Source: Obelidium mucronatum (Eukaryota; Chytridiomycota; Chytridiomycetes; Chytridiales; Chytriomycetaceae). Taken from it: 64,000 nt of DNA. The stretch spans positions 186,001 through 250,000 of the forward strand of contig JAIVFH010000033.1 in the NCBI GenBank assembly GCA_025765595.1, in the 5' to 3' direction. The notes beneath the pieces were generated by a model that was given only the letters and a program-made list of their open reading frames with translations, did not search any database and was not told the DNA's origin. The translations under genes were made by a program, and so were the position numbers. Below are positions 20,967 to 30,963 of the stretch, in pieces; the first letter of the stretch is position 1, and every line of letters begins with the position of its first letter.

Positions 20967-23712
20967 AAGTCAAGACATAGCCACATGGACAAACAAGAAC
21001 GGCAGTTCTGAATATGGACAGGTTACAAGGAACACACTCCAAAACGGCAAAATAACCTACACACTGAAGCACCTGAGAGTAATCCCCTTAGAAACATGTC
21101 AAAACATAAACCCAGGAGGAAACTGGGAAGGAAACAACACACAGCTTGGATCATGCTGGGAAAGTGACTGCCCTGGATGGCAAGGAAACACCTGCACACT
21201 CGAGTGGACTGGAGAAATCCAAAGGAAGAAAGCAGGAAATAAGGGGACCCACTCTGTAATCACCATAGATGAAAACAACCAAGACATGGAACTTAACATT
21301 GACATATGGGAAATACAGAAGACTGGGTTGGGAGGAGAAGTTATCAGACCAACAAGAGGTGGAGGAATCAAGTACAAAAAAGACCCTACCATGGAGAGCC
21401 GGAACATACGGAAATAACATACATGATGGTGCAAAGAGAGCAAGAAAATTCTTTAATTGCAGGGACAAACAAACACTAGAAGCCATTGGGACCAGAATCA
21501 GCAATTGTCTGAACAACACATATGACAACATATACACCGATGGATCACTGAAAACCATCAAAGGGGCTCCAAGCATAGCAGGGTCTGTATTCGTCAGAGA
21601 CGGCGCTAGCAGTGGCAGACAAGTGAACTTCAAACTGGAAGGAAATGCACACTCGGCAAACCCTGAACACATGGCCATGAACGCAGCACTAATTGGGTGT
21701 GGGGACTTCTCAAACACAATCAATATTGATAACATGACTGTAATCTCGACCTACAATAGACTAAAGGAACTCAACTTCAACATACACCCCAGAGAGCTGA
21801 ACAAGAAAGCAAATGTAATGTCCACAGCAATCACATGTGAAATCATGAAAGAAAGAAACAGAGAAGGAATGACAGTTCTCCCTGAGGTGAAACATGTAAA
21901 AGGACACAGTGGGGAAATTGGCAACGAACAAGCTGACAAGGATGCCAACAAAGGACACATGGCACCACTGCTCACACAGAATGCCCACGCCCAATCAAAC
22001 ATAAAATTCATCCTAAAGGCAGATGGGAATATCATTGAGGGAGCATACAGGAACAACCTAAAAGAAATAACCAAAATAGCAGCACACCTGGAATGGACTA
22101 GACCAACCAAAACACAGACACATCAAAGAAATCCAGGAACTGATAGACCTGGGACTTACCTTCACAGTCATCCAATGTGGACACAAAACAACCTCGCTAT
22201 TCACCAGTGAAAACCTCAGCCACTACAGGAAATACCTGATAAACTCAACACATAGGCAACTACCAACCCAAAAAGAAATGCGAAGAAGACATCAGGACCT
22301 CTACCCCGATGGATGCTGTAGAGTATGCCTCTCAGATGAGGAAGAAACGAATGAACACCTATGGAACTGCCCAGTAATGCAAGAAACCAGAGGCGAAATC
22401 ATGACCAACTTCATCGAAAATCTTAGTAAAAAGATTGAGGAAGAATGCCAAAAGGAAAGCAAGGAGAAACCACAACAACCCAGTAACCCTGAGGGAGACA
22501 TCCAACCAATTCTAATACCAACAGGGAAACAACCCGAAAGGAGAAATTGAGAAAGAAAGTAACCTGACACTAGATGAAATTAATACCAAACTGGAAAAGT
22601 GGTTCAGAAACTGGATGGGACAACCAACAAACCAATACATGGAAGAAGACATGAACCCAATAAACTCCAAAACAGACAGATTCTCATTCGAACAGATTGC
22701 AGGATATGGACTTATACCAGAGATAACCCACGAATGCATCAGAAAATGTGGAGTACAGAAGGCGGAAAGCATCAGAAGAATTATTGTACAAGCATGGAAA
22801 GACCTGAGATACGAAGTAAAGGAGAAAATCTGGAAACACCGCAACGAAAAGACAATTGAATTTGAACTTGCCTGCGGAATCACTGAGAAAAAAAAGAACA
22901 AGAGGAAAGATAAAAACCCCAGAAAAGAGGGACCCAGAAACAAAACTGAAAGGAACAATGAACCAAGAACAACCAGAACCACAAAGATCAAAAATGAAAC
23001 CATATGTCAACTATGCGAGGGGATAATGAATGCAACAGGAAACCATGAATGCTCAGGAAGAATGGGGAGAATTAAAAAAGCAATCAAAACGCTAATTGAA
23101 GATAGAAAAGGAATCAGGAAAATACGACCTGGATGGACAACAACATCTAGCAGATACATGAACGCATACGTCAAGAATGAAGAATTCGAACACAAACCAA
23201 AGAAGCGCCAAGTGCCAGGAAAGAAACTGAAAACCGATGAACAGAACAGACAGGGAAACAAAAAGAAGGAAACACACCGTGAGGAAAAGGAAAGTGAAAA
23301 GAAACAACTGAAAAGGAAACTGGAAGAACTACAAGAATATGAAGACAGAGCATTCAAGGAGCTGAGAAAAGGGAAAACGACATTAGAAGATATCAGCCAT
23401 GACATAGCAAGGGAAAGACAAAGACTGGAAATACCTGACGAAGATGTGGACATGGGACCGGTGTCCCTACAAATACCCAAAGGATGGCGACAAGGGTTGA
23501 CCCATCCAGAGGGGACCCTACCAACACAAGGACCAAGCAAGCAGCAAGGGGACTGGAACCCCACAAGCCGGAGACATATGGTGGAAGGGAGGCCAGATGG
23601 GGGCTCTCTTTTTTCCCCACAGGGGTTTTTGATAACGAGGCCCCCGATAAGTGTGGAAGCTCAAGAGGAGCTGAGGGATGGGAGTGGAGGAAGTGGGGTT
23701 GTTGTAGATTAG
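20950..23712 (+). pseudogene. LINE ORF2 C-terminal part: RNase H and zinc motifs, split by four +1 shifts
   Basis: The coding signal moves through frames at about 20,950, 21,380-21,417, 22,100 and 22,545, each a +1 step. RNase H residues are visible: Y-T-D-G-S near 21,540, E in NPEHMA, D in NIDNM, and the VKGHSGEIGNEQADKDA block near 21,900. Then come C-x2-C-x9-H-x3-C (about 22,311-22,364), a 365-codon frame from 22,615 with C-x2-C-x9-H-x-C (about 23,007), and a coiled-coil-like KKQLKRKLEEL stretch. If joined, ORF2 would approach 2,480 residues, long for a LINE. Confidence 0.8.
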
Positions 23713-23935
23713 GGGTGCACAATATAGGTGGAAACTCAAGACGAGTTGGAGGATGGGAGCGGGGAAGTGGTAGTGGTAGTAGACTGGGGATCTACAAGGG
23801 GGGTTAGGTGGAAATCATCGCAACCCGGAGTATGAGGCCGGGCCTTACTAATCAATCCGAGTAATTGGGGGGAAAATAGTAGTTCGACAAGTGTTTATTA
23901 CAAAATACAGTTCATACCAAACCAAAAAAAAAAAA

Positions 23936-23952
23936 GCCTTCAAGAAAATGAT
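23936..23952. repeat. LINE target-site duplication, 3' copy
   Basis: Exact 17-bp repeat of 13,494-13,510, directly after the poly-A tail. Confidence 0.97.
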
Positions 23953-25639
23953 GAAGGCGTTGGGACTCTGGCTCACAGGAGACAAGACTTCTGGTGCTTT
24001 CGAAAATCGGTACTTCTTGGACTTTCCAATGGCTGTAAGTACTGTTTATCTATCTGAATTGATCTTAACAATATGATAGGTTTACCGAGTACTGGCGGGT
24101 TTTACTGCCAGGGGTGGAATCTGCAAAGCGCCTTGGAATATTGAAGTTCCAGATGAACTCCTGAATGAGTGCGGGCTGTTCCCTGAAGCCTCTGAGTTTG
24201 CTGATGCTGTCAAAGATGAAAATCACCCACTTTGGAGCTCTACCGTTGACCGTTGCGACTTTCAAGACCAGATCAAAGAGCGTGGCGGGAGAAAAACACT
24301 CACGCTCTTTGGGGAGCTGATTCTTCAAATGAAGAAGTCTGTCTTGCAGTTGCTGGCTTGGCTGATGCACTACAAGCTGTACCCAACTCGCAACTGTGAG
24401 TTATATTTAGTATAGCCAAAATTTTGTAATCTAACTATTTGGAAATATCAGATAAAGCAATCTGTAATTGCCTTCCGAAACTCTTTGAAAACCCTCTGTG
24501 GGCTGAATTCTGCAGTAAAATGGCAGACACAATGGTCAAGTACAATGCTGACCAAGCTGCAAAAGAACAACTTGAGGCTGCCAGAGCCAGTGGTGACTTG
24601 CTCTCCTTGTTTTCAGGGCTGGATCCAGAGTCCCAGAAGCAGCTGCTGGAAGAGTTGAAGGATCTCCGATTGGAGATTGCTCAAGAAACAGCCCAAGTTT
24701 TGGAATCACTGGGTACTGGCAGCGCAAGGCTTGAAAAGGCCATTGCTGACCTTAAAGATTCTATGGATGCGCGTTTCGATGGTCTCCGCAACTTGTTGAA
24801 CACAGATAGTGGGGAGGCAGCTGCCTTCAGCCGCTTCCAAGTAAACCCTCAATCGCAGCAAATGCAAAACCTATTGCGTGAGGAGATTGGTTTGGATATG
24901 GGAGAAGATCCCTTGGTTGTGTTGGGTAACGCTAATTCCGTTCCGGTGGTTGGTGGTCCCCCTGTTGCTGTCCAAGATGGACCGGATGCTGGTTTACAGT
25001 TTGAGATTGGAGTCGTTGTTAAAGAGCTTGTGGAAGGCACAGAAGTTGAACAGTTTCAAAAGTTGGGATGCATCCGATACTCTCGACTTTATAAACCTCG
25101 AGCAGATAGGAAGCAAGATGAGGACAACTTTCCTCAAGTTGATTTACCAGATGTGTCTGTTCTTCAAACTCCTTCCAAAGTACGTCATTCCTTGTTACTT
25201 TGTTTTACTATTTCACCAGCTGTATGAGTTCTTCTGGAATACCCGTTTCCGTCTCCAGAAACTGGCCGCCAGACACAAAAATAGTTGGAAGAAAGAGGCT
25301 GGCAAGAGCGATTCCAAAACGTGAAACTACAATCTCTGGAAACAGTATACAAATGTTTTGGAGTTGCTTGACATTGAAATTGAAGCCCTACCTCTGGCTG
25401 AACGAACAGGAAAGACAAAACTCCAGCTTGTTCATATTGTTTGTGATTCCATTCAAAAAGGTGGGAGATGGAGAATGGGTGGCAAGTTTTCTTTGTCGCA
25501 AATGGCAAAACAGAGTCTGACAGCGCTGGGCACATCAAAGTATCAAAAGTTTGGAGTTGATGGTAAAGATGATGATGATGTTGTATTTATTCGTGCAGAC
25601 TATTGACAAATAAAAGTGTTCAAACTTTGTCTTAACCTT

Positions 25640-27675
25640 CCAACATGGATTCCCAGCTTTATTTATTATTATACAACTGCGCCAGATTTTTTCTCTTCTT
25701 AACAACTGGTTTACCTTTCCACATGCCCTTCAGCAAAAACGCGCCCCAAAACAACATTCTCAATCTGCTTCCCTTTCAAGCATCCAAAAAAAGAAATAAA
25801 GTTACTACTACTCTTCAACTCTCTTTTAATTCCCTCTGTTTCCTTGTACTCTTCCCCAAATAAACATCGAACTCCATTTTTGCACACTTCTGCATTCAAA
25901 AAACATTCGCTCTGTTCAAGAAATTCAATAATATCATCCATAAATTCAATAGATTCAAAAACCGTTTGATTTGAGATTTTCACGTCAAATACTTCTTTGA
26001 GGGTAAGAATGGGCCCCTCCTTCTTGCAGTAATAACATTTCCCACAATCGGCATCCAAGGGAGAGTCAAAAAGAGTTGCAAATAGCTTCCAGAAACATTG
26101 GGGACGAGACCCTGCTTCTTTCTCAGTGAAACCTCCTTCAACTCTTCCACAACTTTTCTGCAAAACAAATACAATTCCCCATTATCCAGCTTTCTACAAA
26201 CTTTATACTCCCACAATTCAGGTTGGTAGTTGGTGAATTCAATGATACCTTCTCTAAACAATTGGACAAGAAGGCGTTGAGGTGGAGCTGACTTTTGAGA
26301 CAGCAGAGAGTCAACCAGGGCCTTGTTTCCTTCGACAGAGAGACTGTACCCGTTCTCTACGCCAATCAAATGGGATGTGTAAGCATAGTCGTTGTCGGTG
26401 AGAATAGTAGTGCATGACCCCAATTTAATTTCCTCCTTACGCGCAGCCCGCCCAACCTCTTGCAGGTACCGCTCAGGAGACTGAGGTATAGTATAGTGAA
26501 TTACAAAACTAATTGCTGCATTAATTCCCAATCCGAAGGCTATAGTGGCCACAACCAACTTGTTTGGAATACAGTCCCCCTTCCCGCACAACCGATTTCT
26601 AACCTCACCCTCCATTATCCACTCTAGCACTTCGCGTTTCTTGTTGGCAGGAATTTGGCTGTGGTACTCTCTCGCACAGTATCCTCCAGACTTCAGGAAC
26701 TTAGTGAGATTGTCCACGTCTGTTCGTCTCTGACAGTAAATAATTCCAGTCCCATTAAAAGGCGACTGAGGCGACGTGTATTTATGGAGCTGCTCCAATA
26801 GAACGTGTCTTTTATTCGAGCTTGATGTTTTGATACAGTCCAAATACAGGTTTTGTCTGAAGATGCTTGTTTTAAATATGCAGTCAGCATCAATCCCAAA
26901 CTGGGAACATAGTTTTGCTGATACGTGGGGATTTGCGGTGGCTGTTGTGCAAAGAATTGCTTTTGGTGACAGCTTGGTAGCAAACACAGGTAGCATTGAA
27001 TAAATTGGCCTGAATCCTTCCCCCCATTCAATGCAGCAGTCTAATATAAAAATTAATTCGCACCTTTCAAATCTATAATCTTTGATCTTACGGGCTTCGT
27101 CCATGACAAGGAGGGAAACACCAACTAGTTTCATCTTTTCACTGAATTCTTTACGTGCCATGCGCTCGGGAGACACATACAATAGTTTTATAGCTTTACT
27201 TCTGACTTGCTTAATAACCTTATCTCGGTTTTCTGTGGTGATTAGAATTCAAGTTAGTTGATTTCAGTATGCTGTCAAATACAACCTTCGCTCATTTCAC
27301 AATGCAAAGCAGCTGCAGCAATATTTTTGCTGAGGCATTGCGACACTTGGTCCATAAGGGCCAGAAGCGGTGTGACAACAATGGCTGTGTTTGGCTGAGC
27401 AATTGCCGCTACTTGGAATGGCAGCAACTTTCCGGCGCCTGCTGGAAGAAGAAGCAAGCAAGACTCTCCTGCCAAGAGCTTTCAAATGACTGGTTCCTGA
27501 TTGTCTCGAAAGGTGTCAAAGCCGAACACGTTGCGAAGGATTTGATGTGGGTTTGTATCTGATAAAACACAAGTCAGAGTTGTCCAAATCAAAAGCTGCC
27601 ACCACCTCCGTCTAGTGCCTGCTCCGCTCTGGCTTTATGGTTGCTCTCATGTTGGTTGACGTCAGATTCCGCCAT
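25640..27675 (-). pseudogene. RecQ-type helicase gene of copy 1, inactivated
   Basis: Start ATG at 27,675 (MAESDVNQHESNHKA). Exon 2 keeps the full N-terminal sequence DTNPHQILRNVFGFDTFRDN, typical of RecQ, which copy 2 lacks. Lesions: CGA to TGA (27,482-27,484), Walker A G-A-G-K-S changed to G-A-G-K-L, loss of one Asp codon in L-M-D-D-Q, a frameshift near 26,100-26,130, and a 19-bp deletion near the C terminus. The helicase core 27,182-26,170 is otherwise collinear with copy 2. Confidence 0.88.
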
Positions 27676-27678
27676 TGA

Positions 27679-28434
27679 TTAAAAATTAGGAAGAGCGTTA
27701 GCACTGGATAATGCACAGCCAAATACACGAACATGTGGAGAAGTGGATTCAACTCCATATCGGAACAATAAGTCCATTCTAGTCAATCGTGAAGATGTTT
27801 CGAGATTTTGAGCAAGATCCGCAATAGGGACTGACAGATCTTCACCATCCGCCATGGTACCTCTAGGTACAGCGCCCCCACCTGCTGCAAACCAGCGACT
27901 GTGCTCAGCAAGGGCAAATTGTCTCACAGATTTGGCCTCAACTTTTGAAGCAGAAACCCTTGCACAAAAGGCATCCCATTGATTATAAATTGTGCCAACT
28001 AATATGAAATAAAGCAAACATCAGTATTTTGAATAAAGTTTGAAAATGATACTTGCGCACTTCCTTTGAAAAGTAATTTCGATGAACACACTCAGCCAGA
28101 CCTTGTAGGAAGCCCCATTTGAAGGTTTTTGCCAGAGTTATGAGTGGGGTCGTTGACAGATTCAAGATCAGATAGATGGAGTGATTTGGATCGGCAACCA
28201 TCTTCAAACTCTTTCCAATCTGGAAAAAAGAACTGGAGAAACTCTTCTGGCACTGGAATATCCCATGAAACCTTGCCAATATCATTTCTTGGAGAAAACC
28301 CAGCCAGAATTTGTGTTATCTGTGGTCAAAGTTAAAAAAGAAAGACAAGATAGCTGTGGAACACTCACAGCTTTAGGAAAATCCTTGAAATTTGTCTTTG
28401 GAGTGAGATGTGGGTATCCCAAGTTCTTCGAGTG
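27679..28434 (-). pseudogene. Diverged Crypton-type YR gene, 3' half
   Basis: Minus-strand pieces align to the main YR gene: a piece ending NFKDFPKA matches ...YFLDFPMA. After an intron, ILAGFSPRNDIGKVSWDIPV and PEEFLQFFFPDW match VLAGFTARGGICKAPWNIEV and PDELLNECGLFP. Then IYNQWDAFCARVSASK and a tail ending in NALPNF. This pattern (A-G-F, then P-x-E-L...F-P after the catalytic Tyr) is typical of fungal Ndc10/Crypton YRs. A stop and frame change lie within 28,090-28,160. The stop codon (27,681-27,679) is 3 nt before the RecQ ATG on the same strand. Confidence 0.7.
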
Positions 28435-29323
28435 AGTGGACAAAATGAAAAAAATTCCCTTTGGACCATCACAAATTTATTGGGAGCAAGGTGAGCAACA
28501 CACACAAAAACACTTGGACAAGGCAGAAACTCTGATGGAGGGTTACAATCTGTTTAAAAACATCAAGCTTACAGCCAGCTGATTGGTAAACCCAATTAGC
28601 TCAAGTGCCCATCATGATGCAATCAAAGCCATGCACTTTGCCCTCTATTGACCAAAAGTGCACCCATGTCGAGCGCTTTTACTTACTGTTTAGACTGAAT
28701 TGTTGAACAGGCACACTCATACCAAAATGAATCTGTTTTCAGCAGTCCTTTTTTGCAGCATAGAAGCGACTCCAAAATCAGATCCCAAGAGGCAGGACAA
28801 GATTTAACTTGCTAAACGTACATTGGAAGCATATCAATGAATTTCTGGAGACTTGGGTCTATTCAGTGTTGGAAGTTTATCGAAAAAATTTAGAAGGACA
28901 ACACTTCCAATGAAAATATCATGGATACCTTGAATTTTGGGTTGCATGGGTCCATTGCCAATGGGTATGCATCGCAATTGTTTAGGGTCGAGCATGTAGC
29001 CTGAGATTGGTTGTAAACGGGATATAGATTACTTTATTATAATAAACGCAATATACATGTGTTGTACTTTAGAGAGTATCTGCTTGTGATTTGAAAGGTC
29101 CCTGTGTTTCTTCCCCCTGAGAATATCATGCAGCTCATTGAAACACACTTGCTGTGGAGGATTAAAATTGACAGAAAAACAAGCTTTGCCTGATAACTCT
29201 TTCTCAGTTAGTCTATTGATGCAGAAGCATCATGAAAACACACTTTTTTTCTCTCCGAGTGGGTCAAAAACCCTCTATAAGTATAGCCTGGACATAATGG
29301 ACTATGTTTCAATAAATTGCATA

Positions 29324-29342
29324 TCTCCATTAGCTCAGTTGG
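29324..29342 (+). pseudogene. tRNA-Ile (AAT) 5' piece, split by element copy 2
   Basis: TCTCCATTAGCTCAGTTGG, the acceptor 5' strand and D arm up to AGTTGG. The rest of the tRNA resumes at 38,258 after the inserted element. Confidence 0.93.
29337..29342. repeat. Insertion core direct repeat AGTTGG, left
   Basis: Six bases shared with 38,258-38,263, present once in the uninterrupted tRNA-Ile of the left arm. Short identical cores are what tyrosine recombinases leave on integration. Confidence 0.85.
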
Positions 29343-29357
29343 GTATAACGCAAGTGT

Positions 29358-29366
29358 GATAGTTCA
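29358..29366 (+). promoter_or_regulatory. Putative recombinase binding motif, end B
   Basis: GATAGTTCA, 15 bp inside the element, followed by AGGACAA and AAAAATTT. The same order occurs inverted at end A (38,233-38,241). The recombinase-site role is inferred. Confidence 0.55.
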
Positions 29367-29384
29367 GGACAAAAAAAATTTGGC

Positions 29385-29409
29385 GGTGCACTACAAAATG
29401 TAGTACACC
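29385..29409. repeat. End B hairpin
   Basis: GGTGCACTACA and TGTAGTACACC, 11-bp arms with one mismatch and a 3-nt loop. The GTACTA-containing arm resembles the outer part of the end A stem. Confidence 0.75.
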
Positions 29410-30140
29410 AACAGAGCAACACCAACTTTACTGCACCGCATCACAAACAATAAAGAAACATGTAGAAAGAAATAAAAGGGCAGGGGGAAATGGCTGAAGG
29501 ATCGAGAAGGGGGTTTGAGACTGTTTACGGTCCAGTTTGGTGCAGCGATAACTCGAGCGCTGCGCACAACACTTCTCTGCACCCTGCTGAGTTCATCTCG
29601 ATGGATCGGCGGAGCTATCTGAGCTATCTGAGAGCCCCAGCACTACAGGCGGCATCGGCAGCAGCGGCGGCAGGTCGGATCGCTCCAGAAGTTTACTCCA
29701 ACCGCCTGGTTGCGACGGATATCCCGAAGGCGGTAGTCGGCGCTTTTCATTGTCGATATGTGAGGAATCAAGGCTGGGCCGGGAAAGGGGGGGTGTGGAG
29801 GTTGGGGCGGGAGTGTGAAGGGACACAGCGAACCTTTTGTGTGTTGAAGAAAAAAAAGAATCGAGATAGGATAAAAATAGATTCTAATTTCCGAAACACG
29901 TTTGAGTGTTTACGTACCGTTGACACTTATTGTAGCTTATTGCTGTACATTTTTGTTGGTTTCTCTTCGGAGTGAGTGATGGAAGTCAGTTGGCTGTTCG
30001 CTAAAAAATAAAATAAAAAAAAGATTGCAAAAAAAAAGACAAACAAAACAACCAGCTGTCTAGTCGTCGTCTTCAACGAGAAATACCACTGATAGAAACA
30101 AATCCAGTACTTAAGCGAAGCTGGTGCGATTCCATGGCAT

Positions 30141-30736
30141 GTAAGTTTCTTGGCCCCTGTCATGTCTTTTTTCTTCTATCTGTCGTTATCAATCATCCCC
30201 AAACGGGGATGGTTGATTTAACTGCCGCTATCGTATCTCCGTTTGGAGATATAGCGGGAGCGGCTCCTTTGATTTGAGTGTATTTGGCTGTGCATTATTC
30301 AACGCTAACGCTCTTCCTAATTTTTAATCATCCAGCGCCGAAGCCAGTCGTAGTCTGACGCGACGCCCTATTCTATATTCTGACACGATGTGCTATTCAA
30401 TTCGCTGCCGAAAAATTGCTTTAGAGTAAGTTTCTTGGCCCCTTTCATGTCCTTCCGTTTTTTTCTTCTGTCTGTCGTTATCAATCATCCCCAAACGGGG
30501 GTGGTTGATTTAACTGCCGCTATCGTATCTCCAAACGGAGATATAGCGGGAGCGACTCCTTTTAATTTGAGTATATTTAGCTGTTCATTATCCAACGCTA
30601 ACGCTCTTCCTAATTTTTAATCATCCAGCGCCGAAGCCAGCCGTATTCTGACGCGATGTCCTATTCACCGACGATGTCCTATTCAATTAGCCGCCGACGA
30701 TGTCCTATTCAATTAGCCGCCGAAATATTGCTTTAT
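30141..30736. repeat. Two 285-bp tandem repeats with internal hairpins
   Basis: Copies start GTAAGTTTCTTGGCCCC at 30,141 and 30,426. Each holds two inverted repeats (ATCAATCATCCCC facing GGGGATGGTTGAT, and TATCTCC facing GGAGATA) and a segment matching the 3' end of the diverged YR gene (GCTAACGCTCTTCCTAATTT). The second copy ends in 26-bp iterations of ACGATGTCCTATTCA (30,671-30,722). The array lies upstream of RecQ in copy 2 only. Confidence 0.85.
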
Positions 30737-30963
30737 GTCTCGCGCTAACAACGCTCGCAACAGACAGCTAATTTTGAGACAATAAAAACCGGGAAACTAG
30801 ATAATCAATTTAAATCCCCATTAAACATCAGTCTTGAATCTGTAAATCGCGGTCATTGGTTTATAAATCAAGAGTTTTTTTTTGTTTGTTTTTATTATTA
30901 ATAAAAAGTGTCAAAAACAAGTACGCGCCGGCTGTATCTTGTACTCACCATAGAAAGAAAGCA

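Larger units (their letters stand above)
13511..23935 (+). mobile_element. Full-length APE-type non-LTR retrotransposon (LINE), 10.4 kb
   Basis: It is bounded by a 17-bp target duplication and ends in poly-A (23,924-23,935). Order: 5' repeats, ORF1 with zinc knuckle, ORF2 with endonuclease, reverse transcriptase, RNase H and C-terminal zinc motifs, then a 220-bp 3' UTR. An RNase H downstream of RT plus a knuckle-bearing ORF1 is the layout of the I/Tad-like LINE group of fungi; the clade is inferred from layout only. The 3' part of ORF2 is split over frames, so this copy is probably dead unless the shifts are sequencing errors. Confidence 0.93.
8105..25606 (+). pseudogene. Crypton-type tyrosine recombinase gene of copy 1, inactivated
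   Basis: Same ten-exon gene as copy 2 (33,046-37,823), starting MKRSYDAMRPAF at 8,105 and ending at 25,606. Lesions visible against copy 2: a 30-bp deletion near the end of exon 1; one codon lost in the exon-3 zinc motif (C-S-C instead of C-S-T-C); CGA to TGA at 8,922-8,924; the LTR element in the intron before exon 6 (10,405); the LINE inside exon 7 (13,511); and a 96-bp in-frame deletion just after the LINE that removes the H-x-x-R catalytic box. The final exons (24,080-25,606) remain largely collinear. Confidence 0.88.
7711..27675. mobile_element. YR/RecQ element, copy 1 (decayed, with nested insertions)
   Basis: The left boundary AGGGTTGTGGTGCGATAG is the same end sequence as the tRNA-side end of copy 2, missing about 3 bp. 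Inside lie the YR gene on plus and RecQ on minus, converging as in copy 2. A 2.46-kb LTR element and a 10.4-kb LINE interrupt the YR gene. Without these insertions the remainder is about 7.0 kb. The other terminus is absent: the RecQ start codon abuts a diverged YR relic. Both genes carry inactivating lesions. Confidence 0.8.
27905..29342. repeat. Right arm of the inverted duplication, inner part
   Basis: Reverse complement of about 5,637-6,720, ending in the 5' piece of tRNA-Ile. It contains about 430 bp (28,025-28,450, part of the diverged YR relic) that the left arm lacks. No gene was recognised in 28,450-29,323. Confidence 0.85.

Noticed and set aside
29490..29975. 161-codon frame in the end B region of copy 2 as a third element gene
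   Set aside because: No motif, overlapping minus-strand frames equally open, and no counterpart in copy 1.
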